From Bradyrhizobium jicamae (GTDB lineage: Bacteria > Pseudomonadota > Alphaproteobacteria > Rhizobiales > Xanthobacteraceae), in contig NZ_JAFCKQ010000026.1 of NCBI RefSeq assembly GCF_018130215.1, positions 1-64,000 on the forward strand: a stretch of 64,000 nucleotides of DNA, read 5' to 3'. Shown one piece after another: positions 45,031 to 54,111 of the stretch. The translations under genes were made by a program, and so were the position numbers. The notes below the pieces were generated by a model, which was not told the DNA's origin, ran no database searches, and worked only from the letters and a program-made list of their open reading frames with translations. Numbering within the stretch: the stretch's first letter is position 1; every line of letters begins with the position of its first letter.

Positions 45031-45058
45031 AGGTGTCCACCTATTTTGGTGGACACCT
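45031..45058. repeat. Perfect 11-bp hairpin
   Basis: AGGTGTCCACC, a TATTTT loop and GGTGGACACCT. There is no T-run after it, so an intrinsic terminator is unlikely; a mobile-element end or transposase target is a better guess. Confidence 0.6.
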
Positions 45059-45271
45059 CCTGCATCAGCGCTCTCAAAACCAAAAGGTGCGGAGAAATTC
45101 GCGCTTACACTCTAACTCCTCGTGGAGGAAATGCTTAGTGGCAGGTCAGCGCTTGTCAAATCCGCGGCCGGCGCCAATCTCATCCCCTGACCTGCCGTCT
45201 CGAAGTATTTTTGACGCGATGGTCCAGCCCTGATTTGCCGCACCGCATCTAGCGGTCGAAGATCTGGTACG

Positions 45272-47698
45272 TCATTTTAGCGCGAAATAGAAATCGGCTC
45301 CTGGGAGCGAACCGTACGTGAACGGCTCCTGAAGACGTTGCGTCTCGCTCAAAACGTCATCGCGAATGCGCCGGAACAGCATGTTTATTTCGAGATTAGG
45401 GTCTTCAATGTGCTTTAGAAACGCAGTGGTGAAAGGACTATGTTCGCCATTTCCATCCCTTGAAATCTGCCCCTCGCGCGCGGCGTAAGCGACCAAGGTG
45501 CCCCCGTCAGGTTCAATTCGCGCAAGGCCGCGTCCAATAGAGCGAGCCGCCATCGTCCTCCTCATCTTGACCAAGAACGGATTGTCCCGACAGGAGTCCA
45601 GAATAACGAGACGTAGCTTGCGGGCCCGTTCGGTTGCATGCAGGACGCGGTCCAGGGAAATGGCTTCGTCCTCCACATCACGATCGGACTTGAGCTGGAC
45701 ATCGATTGGCAAGAGATAATTGACTCCATCCATTTCCAGCCCATGTCCCGCAAAGTAAATGACTGCCCAATCCGAGGTCGCAGCCATGTCCTCGAACTGA
45801 CGAAGCTTGCTGAGAAACTGGGATCGCGTTAGATCGCCTTCCGATATCACTGTTTGGAAGCCAAGTTTGGTGAAGCTCGCAGCAACGGCTGCCGCATCCT
45901 TCTTGGGATTCGGCAGAACCGGTACGGCTTGATAGTTAGAATTGCCGATAACCAATGCGACTCGAACGCCTCGTTCCTTGGTGAGGCGCAGCCGATCTGC
46001 CGCGGTCTTTGCGGCTTCCTGTAGCGCTGTCTGCTCCTCACGCGCCTTGATTTCAGCTCTGAGTCGCTCTTCGAGCCTGGCATTTGCCTTTGCTTCGATA
46101 TCGGCCTTAACCTTTGCCTCCGCTTCGGCCAACACGCGAGCGTTCTCGGCTGCACGAGCCTGTGCCTCAGCGTTAACCCGGGCTTCAGCGGCCGCGGCGG
46201 CAGCGGCCGCTCGCCGATCAACTTGTTCCTTGACCCGAGCTTCGACTTCAGCATTCAAACGAGCCTGCAGCTCCTGTTTCGCGCGCGCTTCTGCGGCCGC
46301 CTTCTCTCGAGATTTTTCTTCGGATTGCGCGCGCTGCTCCGCAGCGAATCTCGCTGACTTGCCGGCTTCCGCTTTTTCAGATTCGGTCGCGGCAGCCTTG
46401 GATGTTGCAGCCTCCTCGGCAGCCTGGGCTTTTGCCAATTCGGCTTCGGCAATCGCGTCGAGTCGAGCTCTTGCCAATTCTCTTGCAGGTTTCGCAAGTG
46501 AAGCATCGGCATCGGGAGTAAGAGCAAGGGCTTTCTGGTAATCCGTTCGAGCGCTCGCGACATTTCCAAGCTTCTCGTAGGTCAGTCCGCGCCCCACGTA
46601 AGCGAGAACAAAATCGGGTACGTTCTTCTGAGCCTCGGTGTAGTCGGCAACCGACCGCTTAAGATCGCCCCGGTCTCGCAGCACTGCCCCCCTATAGCTA
46701 AGGGCGACTGGAGATTTGGGATCCAGGCTCACAGCTTTATTGAGATCGTTGAGTGCCTGTTCCAATTTTCCCTGGATACGCCATACCTCTCCGCGATTGA
46801 CGAGGGCCAGGAAGAATTTGGGATCAATCAGAAGCGCTTCGTTGCAATCTGCAATTGCCTTGTCGAGCTGATTCTGATCTTTCCAGACCAGCGCGCGGTT
46901 GTTGAAGGCCTCGGCCGTTCGCTCAAGCTCAATCGCTTTGTCGTGATCTTGCATTGCCTTTGCGAGATCGCCCGTCAGGCGCCACGCTTCGCCCCTCCTG
47001 GTGTACCCGGCAGACGCGTTCGGGCTAAGGCGAATTGCTTCCGAAAGATCCGAAATCGCCGATTCCAGATTATTTTCGTCAATTTTGGCGGCGGCACGAT
47101 TTAAGTAACCCGTGGGATCGGTCGGAGCGAGTTGAACGACCTGATCGAAATCCGCGATCGCGAGATCAAGCTTCCGACGATAGACATATGTCAGACCGCG
47201 ATTTATGTAGGCCTTGATGTAGTTCTTGTCCTGCGCAATCGCGCTATTGAAATCTATGATCGCGCGATCGTACTCCTCTTTGCTGAAAAGAGCCGAGCCA
47301 CGTGCGTTCAGCAGCGCTGCCGAATTAGGATCGAATCGAAGTCCCTGATTGAAGTCAGATATCGCCTTGTCGTAATCGCCCGACATCTGCCGAGCGATGC
47401 CTCTGTTCTTGTACGCATCGGCGAATTTTGGATTTCGGTTGAGCGCGCTGCTAAAATCGTCGATGGCATTTGGAATGTCGCCGATCCGGATTTTGCCGAT
47501 GCCACGATTATTATAGAAGCCCGGTACGTTGCTGCTTGCACCTTCGCGCTCAATCAGCCGAGTGCAAGCGGGAATGCCTGCGCTTGGATCAAGGGAAGTG
47601 TGATTGCATAACTCAAAATCATCCGCAGCCCTTGCCGACTGAATGCCATACAGCAGATTTATCAATATCAAATAGAAACGGATCGACCTTGCCGGCAT
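45272..47698 (-). CDS. TPR-repeat, coiled-coil, caspase-domain (peptidase C14) protein
   Basis: An 808-aa exported protein. A Sec-type leader ends in QSARA (about residue 24). Roughly ten TPR units follow (residues about 45-400), with repeated patterns like NRGIAR-x-SGDYDKAISDFN. An Ala/Glu/Lys-rich coiled coil (about 410-570) follows, then a C-terminal C14 caspase-like domain starting RVALVIGNSNYQAVPVLPNP with catalytic His652 (YFAGHGLEM) and Cys703 (ILDSCRDNPF). The catalytic pair is intact. Such proteins are proposed to be periplasmic proteolytic switches recruited through TPRs; targets are unknown. AAGGA lies before the ATG. Confidence 0.88.
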   Translation of the reverse strand: MPARSIRFYLILINLLYGIQSARAADDFELCNHTSLDPSAGIPACTRLIEREGASSNVPGFYNNRGIGKIRIGDIPNAIDDFSSALNRNPKFADAYKNRGIARQMSGDYDKAISDFNQGLRFDPNSAALLNARGSALFSKEEYDRAIIDFNSAIAQDKNYIKAYINRGLTYVYRRKLDLAIADFDQVVQLAPTDPTGYLNRAAAKIDENNLESAISDLSEAIRLSPNASAGYTRRGEAWRLTGDLAKAMQDHDKAIELERTAEAFNNRALVWKDQNQLDKAIADCNEALLIDPKFFLALVNRGEVWRIQGKLEQALNDLNKAVSLDPKSPVALSYRGAVLRDRGDLKRSVADYTEAQKNVPDFVLAYVGRGLTYEKLGNVASARTDYQKALALTPDADASLAKPARELARARLDAIAEAELAKAQAAEEAATSKAAATESEKAEAGKSARFAAEQRAQSEEKSREKAAAEARAKQELQARLNAEVEARVKEQVDRRAAAAAAAAEARVNAEAQARAAENARVLAEAEAKVKADIEAKANARLEERLRAEIKAREEQTALQEAAKTAADRLRLTKERGVRVALVIGNSNYQAVPVLPNPKKDAAAVAASFTKLGFQTVISEGDLTRSQFLSKLRQFEDMAATSDWAVIYFAGHGLEMDGVNYLLPIDVQLKSDRDVEDEAISLDRVLHATERARKLRLVILDSCRDNPFLVKMRRTMAARSIGRGLARIEPDGGTLVAYAAREGQISRDGNGEHSPFTTAFLKHIEDPNLEINMLFRRIRDDVLSETQRLQEPFTYGSLPGADFYFALK

Positions 47699-48366
47699 GA
47701 TGTCGGGTCCTTCTTCGGCAAAACCAGCCTTGCTCTTTCAAGCTTAATTTTTTAGTGAACGACCGAACAACTGGCGCCGATGGTGCGCTGCAAAAGCTCT
47801 TACGGAAGATAAATAATAGTACCATATTACCTTGAAGGCCATGGCACGACCGGCACCCTGCCAGAGAGTGCCGTTGAACACGCCGTGACTTGAGCAAGGA
47901 ACAACACCTGCGATCAATTTGTAACACTTTACCCCGGCGAGGTTCAGAGTGGCCCGGTTTTCCAGGCGCCCCCGCAAAGTCCCTGTTTTCGTCCAGGAGC
48001 TGGAGTTTCTGACAAGCACTGTCCGGGCGCACCCGACCGGTGCATCGAGTGACCCGAGTGACCACCACGCTTTCTGCTTCGGACCGATTGCGTGCCAGCG
48101 AACCCGTGATAGCCGCTTCTTCACAGCATTGGCGGAAGCGCTTTCGTCTGCTCGATCACTGGCCTGATGCGACCACCACAATCTCGGCATTCGGGAGGTC
48201 GATGACCACGAGGTCATGCATCGATCACCTTCGCCGGGCGAGCCGCCGTCTGTGACGCGGTGTGCCGTCCACTGAGCGCAGGCGTAAATTCCCAAGGGCC
48301 GTGTGAACCGCGCATGCGTATTACCTGACCAATCATGAGCGCCGATCGGGCCTGCGACGGCCTCAT
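47699..48366. other. Intergenic stretch, nothing recognised
   Basis: About 670 bases between divergent genes. No intact frame or element end was recognised; a reverse-strand snippet near 48160-48220 (HDLVVIDLPNAEIVVVASGQ) looks protein-like but is isolated. Confidence 0.45.
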
Positions 48367-49314
48367 ATGGGACGTAGTACTATGCACCTTATTCCTGAGA
48401 CCGCAGTCATTGCGCTAGATGCCGAGGGAGCGAGGCCAGGAACAACGATCGACATGAACCGCAAAAGCGCTTTTCTACACATGACTGTCAATGCCGACGC
48501 AGTTGTCAGCGGAGTGAGTGACGATATGACTGCCAGCGGGATCAGGATGTCAGGAAGCGTTGATGCTAGAATGAGCCGGGGCGAGAACACGTCAAATTGG
48601 AAATTCCGTTTTATTCAGTTGGTGGTCAACTTACAAAGTTATTTCGCATATGCAGGAATTTCATCCGCTGATGGGTATATGGAAATACGTCTCGACATAC
48701 CACCTGCCATACCGCGCGAAAAACAATATGATTTCCTTCTCGACGCCGATCCAAAGTTTTACGGAGCGGATGTCATGCCATTCACGAACAACCGCGATCA
48801 CTTCGTTTTTCCCAAAATGTCTGGAAGTGGCAGCGAAGTCGCCGGCATTTCAACTATCGTCGCAAATATGTACGACGCACCAAGCTCGAGGTTCAACCTT
48901 GCATTCCAAAATAAGCGCACCCACAAGGTCAATCTCCTCAGGATGGTGTCAGTTTACAAGCTCTTCCTGACTGCCTTCGTGATGCGCGATGAGCGCTCCA
49001 TGAAAATAGAGCCGCTCGCTTTCGTGCCATGGATATTGAGGTGGGAGATGCGATATGGATGGCAGCAGGATCAGTGTATGGCAACGAGTGTGGGTGGAAA
49101 ATTCGACTTTGGTACCTCAAGTAGGAGCATTGCTCCTGCCGCGCAATTTCTCGGGATGAAAGCTGACTACTTGTTGGAAAAAATCAAAAATCCAACCATG
49201 AATCCGGATGACACCGCGAACGAAGTGGACCGCAAGGCGCACCGTCACTTGGATCAAGACAACACGCCGAATGTCCAGTATTGGGATGAGTGGGCGAATT
49301 CAACCCAGTTTTGA
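48367..49314 (+). CDS. Orphan hypothetical protein (315 aa)
   Basis: A 315-aa soluble protein starting MGRSTMHLIPETAVIALDAE; a second ATG at 48382 is possible. The first 120 residues are beta-rich and polar (FLHMTVNADAVVSGVSDDMT). The middle is also beta-rich (DHFVFPKMSGSGSEVAGIST) and the C-terminal part is helical with Trp residues (WILRWEMRYGWQQDQCMATS). No leader, no known motif. Base composition is less GC-rich than the operons, suggesting transfer. Its position among caspase-like and T6SS genes makes an effector or target role possible, but nothing in the sequence proves it. Confidence 0.6.
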   Translation: MGRSTMHLIPETAVIALDAEGARPGTTIDMNRKSAFLHMTVNADAVVSGVSDDMTASGIRMSGSVDARMSRGENTSNWKFRFIQLVVNLQSYFAYAGISSADGYMEIRLDIPPAIPREKQYDFLLDADPKFYGADVMPFTNNRDHFVFPKMSGSGSEVAGISTIVANMYDAPSSRFNLAFQNKRTHKVNLLRMVSVYKLFLTAFVMRDERSMKIEPLAFVPWILRWEMRYGWQQDQCMATSVGGKFDFGTSSRSIAPAAQFLGMKADYLLEKIKNPTMNPDDTANEVDRKAHRHLDQDNTPNVQYWDEWANSTQF

Positions 49315-49652
49315 ACTTTTGAACGGCTAGTCGCTTCTATGCGTTGACAACTTGCCGAACCGCACCTTCTTCGCTTTGTTTGCCAAGGATAGAGGTGCTT
49401 TCGCGCTCGAATTGCAATTCGCATAGTTGCATGACGAACTACCGTCGCAACCAGAACATCGATGGTGCAGCGAGCTGTCCGGCTCTGCGCTTTGAACCTC
49501 CAGCCGACGGGCACCCATTCCCTAGCAAATGCGCCGCTCTTGCGATGTGCGCGCTACACAGCTGTCAACGGCAAACCGGTTGACTGGGATTTTGCAACTC
49601 GACGTGACATCAGCAGGCCAGCCAGTCGACCTGAACTGTACCGGCCGCTGTG
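49315..49652. other. Degenerate stretch before the papain-like pseudogene
   Basis: About 340 bases, no intact frame. It probably contains the decayed N-terminal part of the protease-like gene that becomes readable at 49653, since a plus-strand piece (AVNGKPVDWDFATRRDIS) appears near 49565-49615. Confidence 0.4.
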
Positions 49653-49997
49653 CTGGACGATCCGGTCGGCATGCAGATCGACGACGGCAAGCTGATTGCC
49701 TACAATGCTGGAGGACACTCCGTAATCATCGTCGGTTGCAACCACGCTGCAGATCAATTTCTCTACATCGATCCTTGAGGTGGCGGCTCGCATATCGAGT
49801 ATAAGGGAGGCATTGCCGCCAACCGAATCCCCGGTGAGTGTGTGCACCTTGAATTATTCGATGTCATGAATGACCCCGCTCGACGTGTAACAAATACTGA
49901 TATTTCACCTAACCTGATCCGCGGCTCATCCCTGACGGAATTTACTTTCAACCTGGCGCACAATAATTTTCTCGAGGTGGTATCAGCTCGGCTCTGA
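49653..49997 (+). pseudogene. Papain-like cysteine-protease family fragment with in-frame stop
   Basis: One frame reads DDGKLIAYNAGGHSVIIVGC, then FLYIDP, a TGA at 49776-49778, then GGGSHIEYKGG and a tail ending LAHNNFLEVVSARL. GGHSVIIVG with a following IDP-W-GG is the catalytic His segment of papain-like or C39-like cysteine proteases; the stop replaces the expected Trp (TGG to TGA). The catalytic Cys half upstream is not readable. A pseudogene unless the stop is a sequencing error. Confidence 0.6.
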
Positions 49998-50154
49998 CCC
50001 TCGCCACAACATCGATGTCGACCTTTCGCGGCGCCTGCACAACACTTCTCGCTTGCAGCTTCGAGCAGACCAGCACTCGGATGCGCACTGCGAGCATTCG
50101 TTTCCATCAACTGGGTCTCAGCCAACCAGTGCAGTCCGTCCTTTGTGCTCGCTG

Positions 50155-50412
50155 TTAAGAGCGTCGGGTTTTCTTCTTGAGCTTTTTTTTTGGAGTCCTC
50201 TTGCCAGCTCCTCCGCGCTTGGATTTCGGCTTTGCCGGGGACGCCTGTAAAGACGGGATCCCCGCCCGGAGGAAAGCGAAGTCGGCCTCAATCTGATTGG
50301 TTAGACTTTGCAGTCCAAACAGAAGATTGAACATAACGGGATCTGCATCCGCGGAGACGTGCTTTTCTGCCTCCTTAAAATTCTCTCGCGCAATGACATA
50401 ACCGGCCTTCAT
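50155..50412 (-). CDS. Small protein with Lys/Arg-rich histone-like tail
   Basis: 85 aa starting MKAGYVIARENFKEAEKHVS. A helical N-terminal two-thirds (DPVMFNLLFGLQSLTNQIEA) is followed by a tail of Lys, Arg, Ala and Pro (KRTPKKKLKKKTRRS), like histone H1 tails or phasin-like proteins. AGGGAGGATATC before the ATG at 50412 gives a very good start; the frame upstream is not part of the gene. It may bind DNA or polyanions; the helical part also resembles short phasins. Function unproven. Confidence 0.65.
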   Translation of the reverse strand: MKAGYVIARENFKEAEKHVSADADPVMFNLLFGLQSLTNQIEADFAFLRAGIPSLQASPAKPKSKRGGAGKRTPKKKLKKKTRRS

Positions 50413-51071
50413 GATATCCTCCCTGTAAGAAAAAACCTGCGCCAACGCGCGGTTGTGGAAAAAATTCGCCCTTCCAATGGATAAGGATCCGAAAGAACTA
50501 GACTGCAACGAGACGCCAAGGCCGGCTGAACCCTCGGTTCGATGAAGGTGCATCGCCCGTGATAGCCCGATTACGGTACGCCGGAGCCTGCCCATGACAA
50601 GTTCTTTTATTCAATCCCAGGGTGTCAAATCCTATCCTCAGATCGCACTTGTTTGTAAGTCTGGGTCCGCCCCTGTGTGTCGGAGTACGAAAACACGAGC
50701 GACGTTCTGGGTTTCTGCCAAACGGTCGAGGGCGTTTGGCAGGCCATCGAGCCCGCCCTGCCCGATTGGATCAAGTGACGAACGCTAGTCTTCCGCAGAC
50801 CTCATGAAACCAGCCGCGACGGTTATATGATACCTTCCAGACCTATTCTGCTCCCGCTATTGCTGATTGCTCTTGGGAGGCGGTCGATTTCGCCTCTGGA
50901 TCTGAGACGCACATTCAAGCGAGCGATTGGCGACGGGAGCATTTCAATGCCCCGATGGGATTGATCCCCAAAGGATCCGTCGTCGGGAAGTGATACTGCC
51001 GTTGAAGTTGCCGATTCAGGGCAATACCATCGGCGCATACCGGCCGTCTTCCACACCTCCTGAATGATTCG
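50413..51071. other. Intergenic stretch, nothing recognised
   Basis: About 660 bases upstream of the first methyltransferase and of the Lys-rich gene (divergent). No intact gene, RNA or element end recognised. Confidence 0.45.
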
Positions 51072-52529
51072 ATGGCAATGGCGAACGCCTACGATCACGT
51101 ACGATATCCGAGCCTGGTACAGGAAGGGTTGCATCCTGCAGCAATCAGCGTTTTCGCATGCCTTCACGACTTACCATTCGTGCCTGCATCGGACTGCCGC
51201 GTTCTCGAGATCGGTTGTGGCGAGGGCGCCAATCTAATGAGCATTGCGGCGACGTCTCCCCGATCGAAATTGGTCGGGTTTGACTTGGCCGAGACGGCGA
51301 TTGCAAATGGCCGAGCAAGGGCGGCCGCGGCCAAGCTGGCAAATGTCGAGTTCTCCGTCATGGACATCTTGAAGGCGCCGGATTCGCTTGGCGAATTCGA
51401 TTATATCATAGCGCACGGCGTCTATGCCTGGGTACCCGCCCCGGTGCGCGAGGCTTTGATGCGCTTGATTGGCCGGGCGCTTTCTCGGCAGGGTCTCGCG
51501 TTAATCAGCTATAATGCCATGCCCGGCTGCCGCGTTCGTCAGATCGTGCGTGATATCCTGTTGGACTGTCTGGCCGGAACTGTCGAGATCAAATCCAGAC
51601 TCGCGGCCGCAAGGGAGTGGTTGGAATTCCTTGCAGCAAATTGGTCGGCGTCCGATCCGCTGCAACACGCAATGCGTGAGGAAGCGAATTATCTGCTGTT
51701 GCGTCCGCCCGAAGTCCTGTTTCATGACGAGATGGGCGACACTTACGAACCACAGTTCGTTTCCGACGTTGCCGCTCACGCCAAACGTTATGGACTGCAA
51801 TATATTTGCGACGCTCAACCGGCCCGAGGCTGCGAAGCCCTTATTCCAAGTGCAGAGAGGCAGGTCTTGCGAGAGCGCACGGGCGAGGATTGGGTGCAAT
51901 TCGAACAACAATACGACTACGCCACCTTGTTGCCTTATCGAGAAACACTATTGTGCAAAGACAGCGGAATCATTGACCGCACTATGGCCTGGACGCGCGT
52001 ACGAAGGTTGCACGCGCACGGTGAATTTATTCCGGTCGATGAAGCGGAATCGGGAAAGTTCGAATTCCGTACCCGGGGAGACGGTCGTGCGTCCACTTCA
52101 GAAGCAAGCATTGCAACGCTGCTCGGTCACATTGGAGCGGCCAAACCGCAGTCGATTCCTCTAGCAAACGAGATCGATGGCCGAAAGCTTGCAGAAACCG
52201 TGCTGCGGATGTTTAGGACCGGCGCCCTTTCGCTGCAGTCCGAGCCGTTTCAGTTTACCCTGACACCGAGCGAGTACCCCATGGCCAGCGCCCTTGCAAG
52301 AATTCAGGCTGCGCGGGGCGAGACGGCCATTACCACTCTGCGGCACACGACCGTGAATATCTCAGATACGACGACCCGCCATTTCGTCACGCTTCTCGAC
52401 GGGACGCGCACTCGTAACGATCTCGCTTTGGAGATGATGAGATTTACGGCTCTCCCGGAGACAACGATCGTGGGAAAATTGAAAGATAACTTGAATAGTC
52501 TGGCGCAGATGGCGCTGCTAGCAGCATGA
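51072..52529 (+). CDS. Class I SAM methyltransferase with C-terminal regulatory-type region (copy 1)
   Basis: A 485-aa protein. The N-terminal methyltransferase domain has motif I VLEIGCGEGANLMSIA, the acidic LVGFDLAETAIANGRAR motif, EFSVMDILK and FDYIIAHGVYAWVP. From about residue 210 the methyltransferase-regulatory-type region follows (EVLFHDEMGDTYEPQFVSDV), and the C-terminal part ends with a helical LLDGTRTRNDLALEMM segment. It transfers a methyl group to an unknown acceptor. It is tandem with a close paralogue 71 bases downstream, both converging on the T6SS operon. Confidence 0.87.
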   Translation: MAMANAYDHVRYPSLVQEGLHPAAISVFACLHDLPFVPASDCRVLEIGCGEGANLMSIAATSPRSKLVGFDLAETAIANGRARAAAAKLANVEFSVMDILKAPDSLGEFDYIIAHGVYAWVPAPVREALMRLIGRALSRQGLALISYNAMPGCRVRQIVRDILLDCLAGTVEIKSRLAAAREWLEFLAANWSASDPLQHAMREEANYLLLRPPEVLFHDEMGDTYEPQFVSDVAAHAKRYGLQYICDAQPARGCEALIPSAERQVLRERTGEDWVQFEQQYDYATLLPYRETLLCKDSGIIDRTMAWTRVRRLHAHGEFIPVDEAESGKFEFRTRGDGRASTSEASIATLLGHIGAAKPQSIPLANEIDGRKLAETVLRMFRTGALSLQSEPFQFTLTPSEYPMASALARIQAARGETAITTLRHTTVNISDTTTRHFVTLLDGTRTRNDLALEMMRFTALPETTIVGKLKDNLNSLAQMALLAA

Positions 52530-52600
52530 TGAGGGCTGTCGCAATTCGGCTGGCATAGAACCCAACACAGTGGCACGCGCTTTGACGGACGCTTTTCGTG

Positions 52601-54070
52601 ATGGTCGATTCCTACGAACAGGTTCCCTATCCAGGCACTCATCAGTCGACTTCACACCCGGCCCGTATGAGCGCATTGGCGTGTCTATACGGCCGCCGTT
52701 TCCCTTCTGTCTCGCGGTGTCGTGTGCTGGAATTGGGTTGTGGCGACGGTACGAATTTGTTGAGCATGGCCGCGACGGCCCCGAATTCGCAATTAGTTGG
52801 TATTGATCTCGCCGAAGGCGCCATCGCAGAGGGACGCGCCACCGCGATCGCTGCGGGGCTGACCAATGTTGAATTTATGGTCATGGACATCAAGGCGGTT
52901 CCGCCGTCTCTTGGCGAGTTCGACTATATCGTTGCTCACGGAGTTTACGCTTGGGTCGCACCGACGGTACGCGAAGCGCTTATGGGTTTGATTGGCCGCG
53001 CGCTGACCCCCGATGGGCTGGCGTTCGTCAGCTACAATACAATGCCAGCATGTCGTGTGCGGCAAATCGTCCGAGACATTTTGCAGGATCATATCAGGAC
53101 AGCGGCCAATCCGGCCGATATGGTCACTGCCGCCGAAGAATGCCTGAAATTCTACACGGGTGTATGGTCGGAATTTAGTCCGTTGCCAAATGCGCTGCGA
53201 GACCACGTGCTTCAAACGCTGCAACGTCCGCCCGAAGTGATATTCCACGACGAGATGGCTGAATTCTTCGAACCGCAGTTCGTCTCCGATGTCGCGGCCC
53301 ACGCTGCAGTGCATGGTTTGCAATACCTTTGTGACACCAACCCTTCGTTAAACCATGAGGCGTTTTTTCCGAGCTCGAATCAAAAGAGCCTGCGAGAACG
53401 GGCGAAGGGTGATTGGATTCGCTACGAACAATTGCATGACTATGTAAGCTTGGTCCAATTTCGCCGAACCATCCTGTGTCGCAGCGAAGGGAACATTGAT
53501 CGCCGCGCCGATTGGACCCGCCTGCGGCAGTTGCACGCTCAAGGATTGTTTGATCGCGCGGAAGCTGAAGAATCCGACTCCCGAGCGTTCGTCTTTCGCA
53601 CCCGACAATCACAGGGTGGCGGTGGACAGCTATCTACGAACGACCCAAAGCTTGCGGCCCTGATCGCTTGCATCAGCGAGCATCATCCAGGTTCACTGCC
53701 GCTCGCCGACGCGAGTACCGGCCCGGAGGTTGGCGAAGCCATTCTGCGCCTATTTCTCGCTGATATGTTGTCGCTACAAACCGAGCCGTTGCCGTTCGCG
53801 CGGAGGATAAGCGAGCGTCCGCTGGCAAGCGGACTTGCTCGCGCCCAAGCTTCGCGTGGCCATAAGAGGCTCTCCTCGTTGCATCATTCGGCAGTGGAAA
53901 TCGATGATCCCGAAAGCCGTCACTTCATCACACTGCTTGACGGCACGCGCAGCCGCCAAGACCTTGCGACCGAAATGGCGCAACATACCGGCATCCCCAT
54001 CGCCACTGTCTCGGCGCGGCTGGACGACAGTTTAGCCGGGCTTGCCCGAGCGGCGTTGTTAGCAAGCTAA
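52601..54070 (+). CDS. Class I SAM methyltransferase with C-terminal regulatory-type region (copy 2)
   Basis: A 489-aa paralogue of the preceding gene: VLELGCGDGTNLLSMAATAP, LVGIDLAEGAIAEGRATAIA, FDYIVAHGVYAWVAPTVREA, EVIFHDEMAEFFEPQFVSDV, then the conserved C-terminal end LLDGTRSRQDLATEM. About half of the residues match copy 1 over the full length by eye, so this is an old tandem duplication with both SAM sites kept. A GTG directly before the ATG (52598) is an alternative start. It converges with the small gene after tssH, 41 bases apart. Confidence 0.87.
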   Translation: MVDSYEQVPYPGTHQSTSHPARMSALACLYGRRFPSVSRCRVLELGCGDGTNLLSMAATAPNSQLVGIDLAEGAIAEGRATAIAAGLTNVEFMVMDIKAVPPSLGEFDYIVAHGVYAWVAPTVREALMGLIGRALTPDGLAFVSYNTMPACRVRQIVRDILQDHIRTAANPADMVTAAEECLKFYTGVWSEFSPLPNALRDHVLQTLQRPPEVIFHDEMAEFFEPQFVSDVAAHAAVHGLQYLCDTNPSLNHEAFFPSSNQKSLRERAKGDWIRYEQLHDYVSLVQFRRTILCRSEGNIDRRADWTRLRQLHAQGLFDRAEAEESDSRAFVFRTRQSQGGGGQLSTNDPKLAALIACISEHHPGSLPLADASTGPEVGEAILRLFLADMLSLQTEPLPFARRISERPLASGLARAQASRGHKRLSSLHHSAVEIDDPESRHFITLLDGTRSRQDLATEMAQHTGIPIATVSARLDDSLAGLARAALLAS

Positions 54071-54111
54071 CGATCACGCCCGCCGTTTACTGACTTGCCG
54101 GGGAGACCACT

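Larger units (their letters stand above)
44358..45271. other. IS-debris interval without an intact gene
   Basis: About 910 bases holding, in order, an inverted IS3 end fragment, unidentified sequence, IS21-like terminal repeats, the second copy of a 57-bp repeat, and a perfect hairpin. No intact gene is visible. Confidence 0.6.

Noticed and set aside
45031..45058. Hairpin considered as an intrinsic terminator for the TPR-caspase gene
   Set aside because: No T-run on either side and it lies over 200 bases beyond the gene end, within IS debris.
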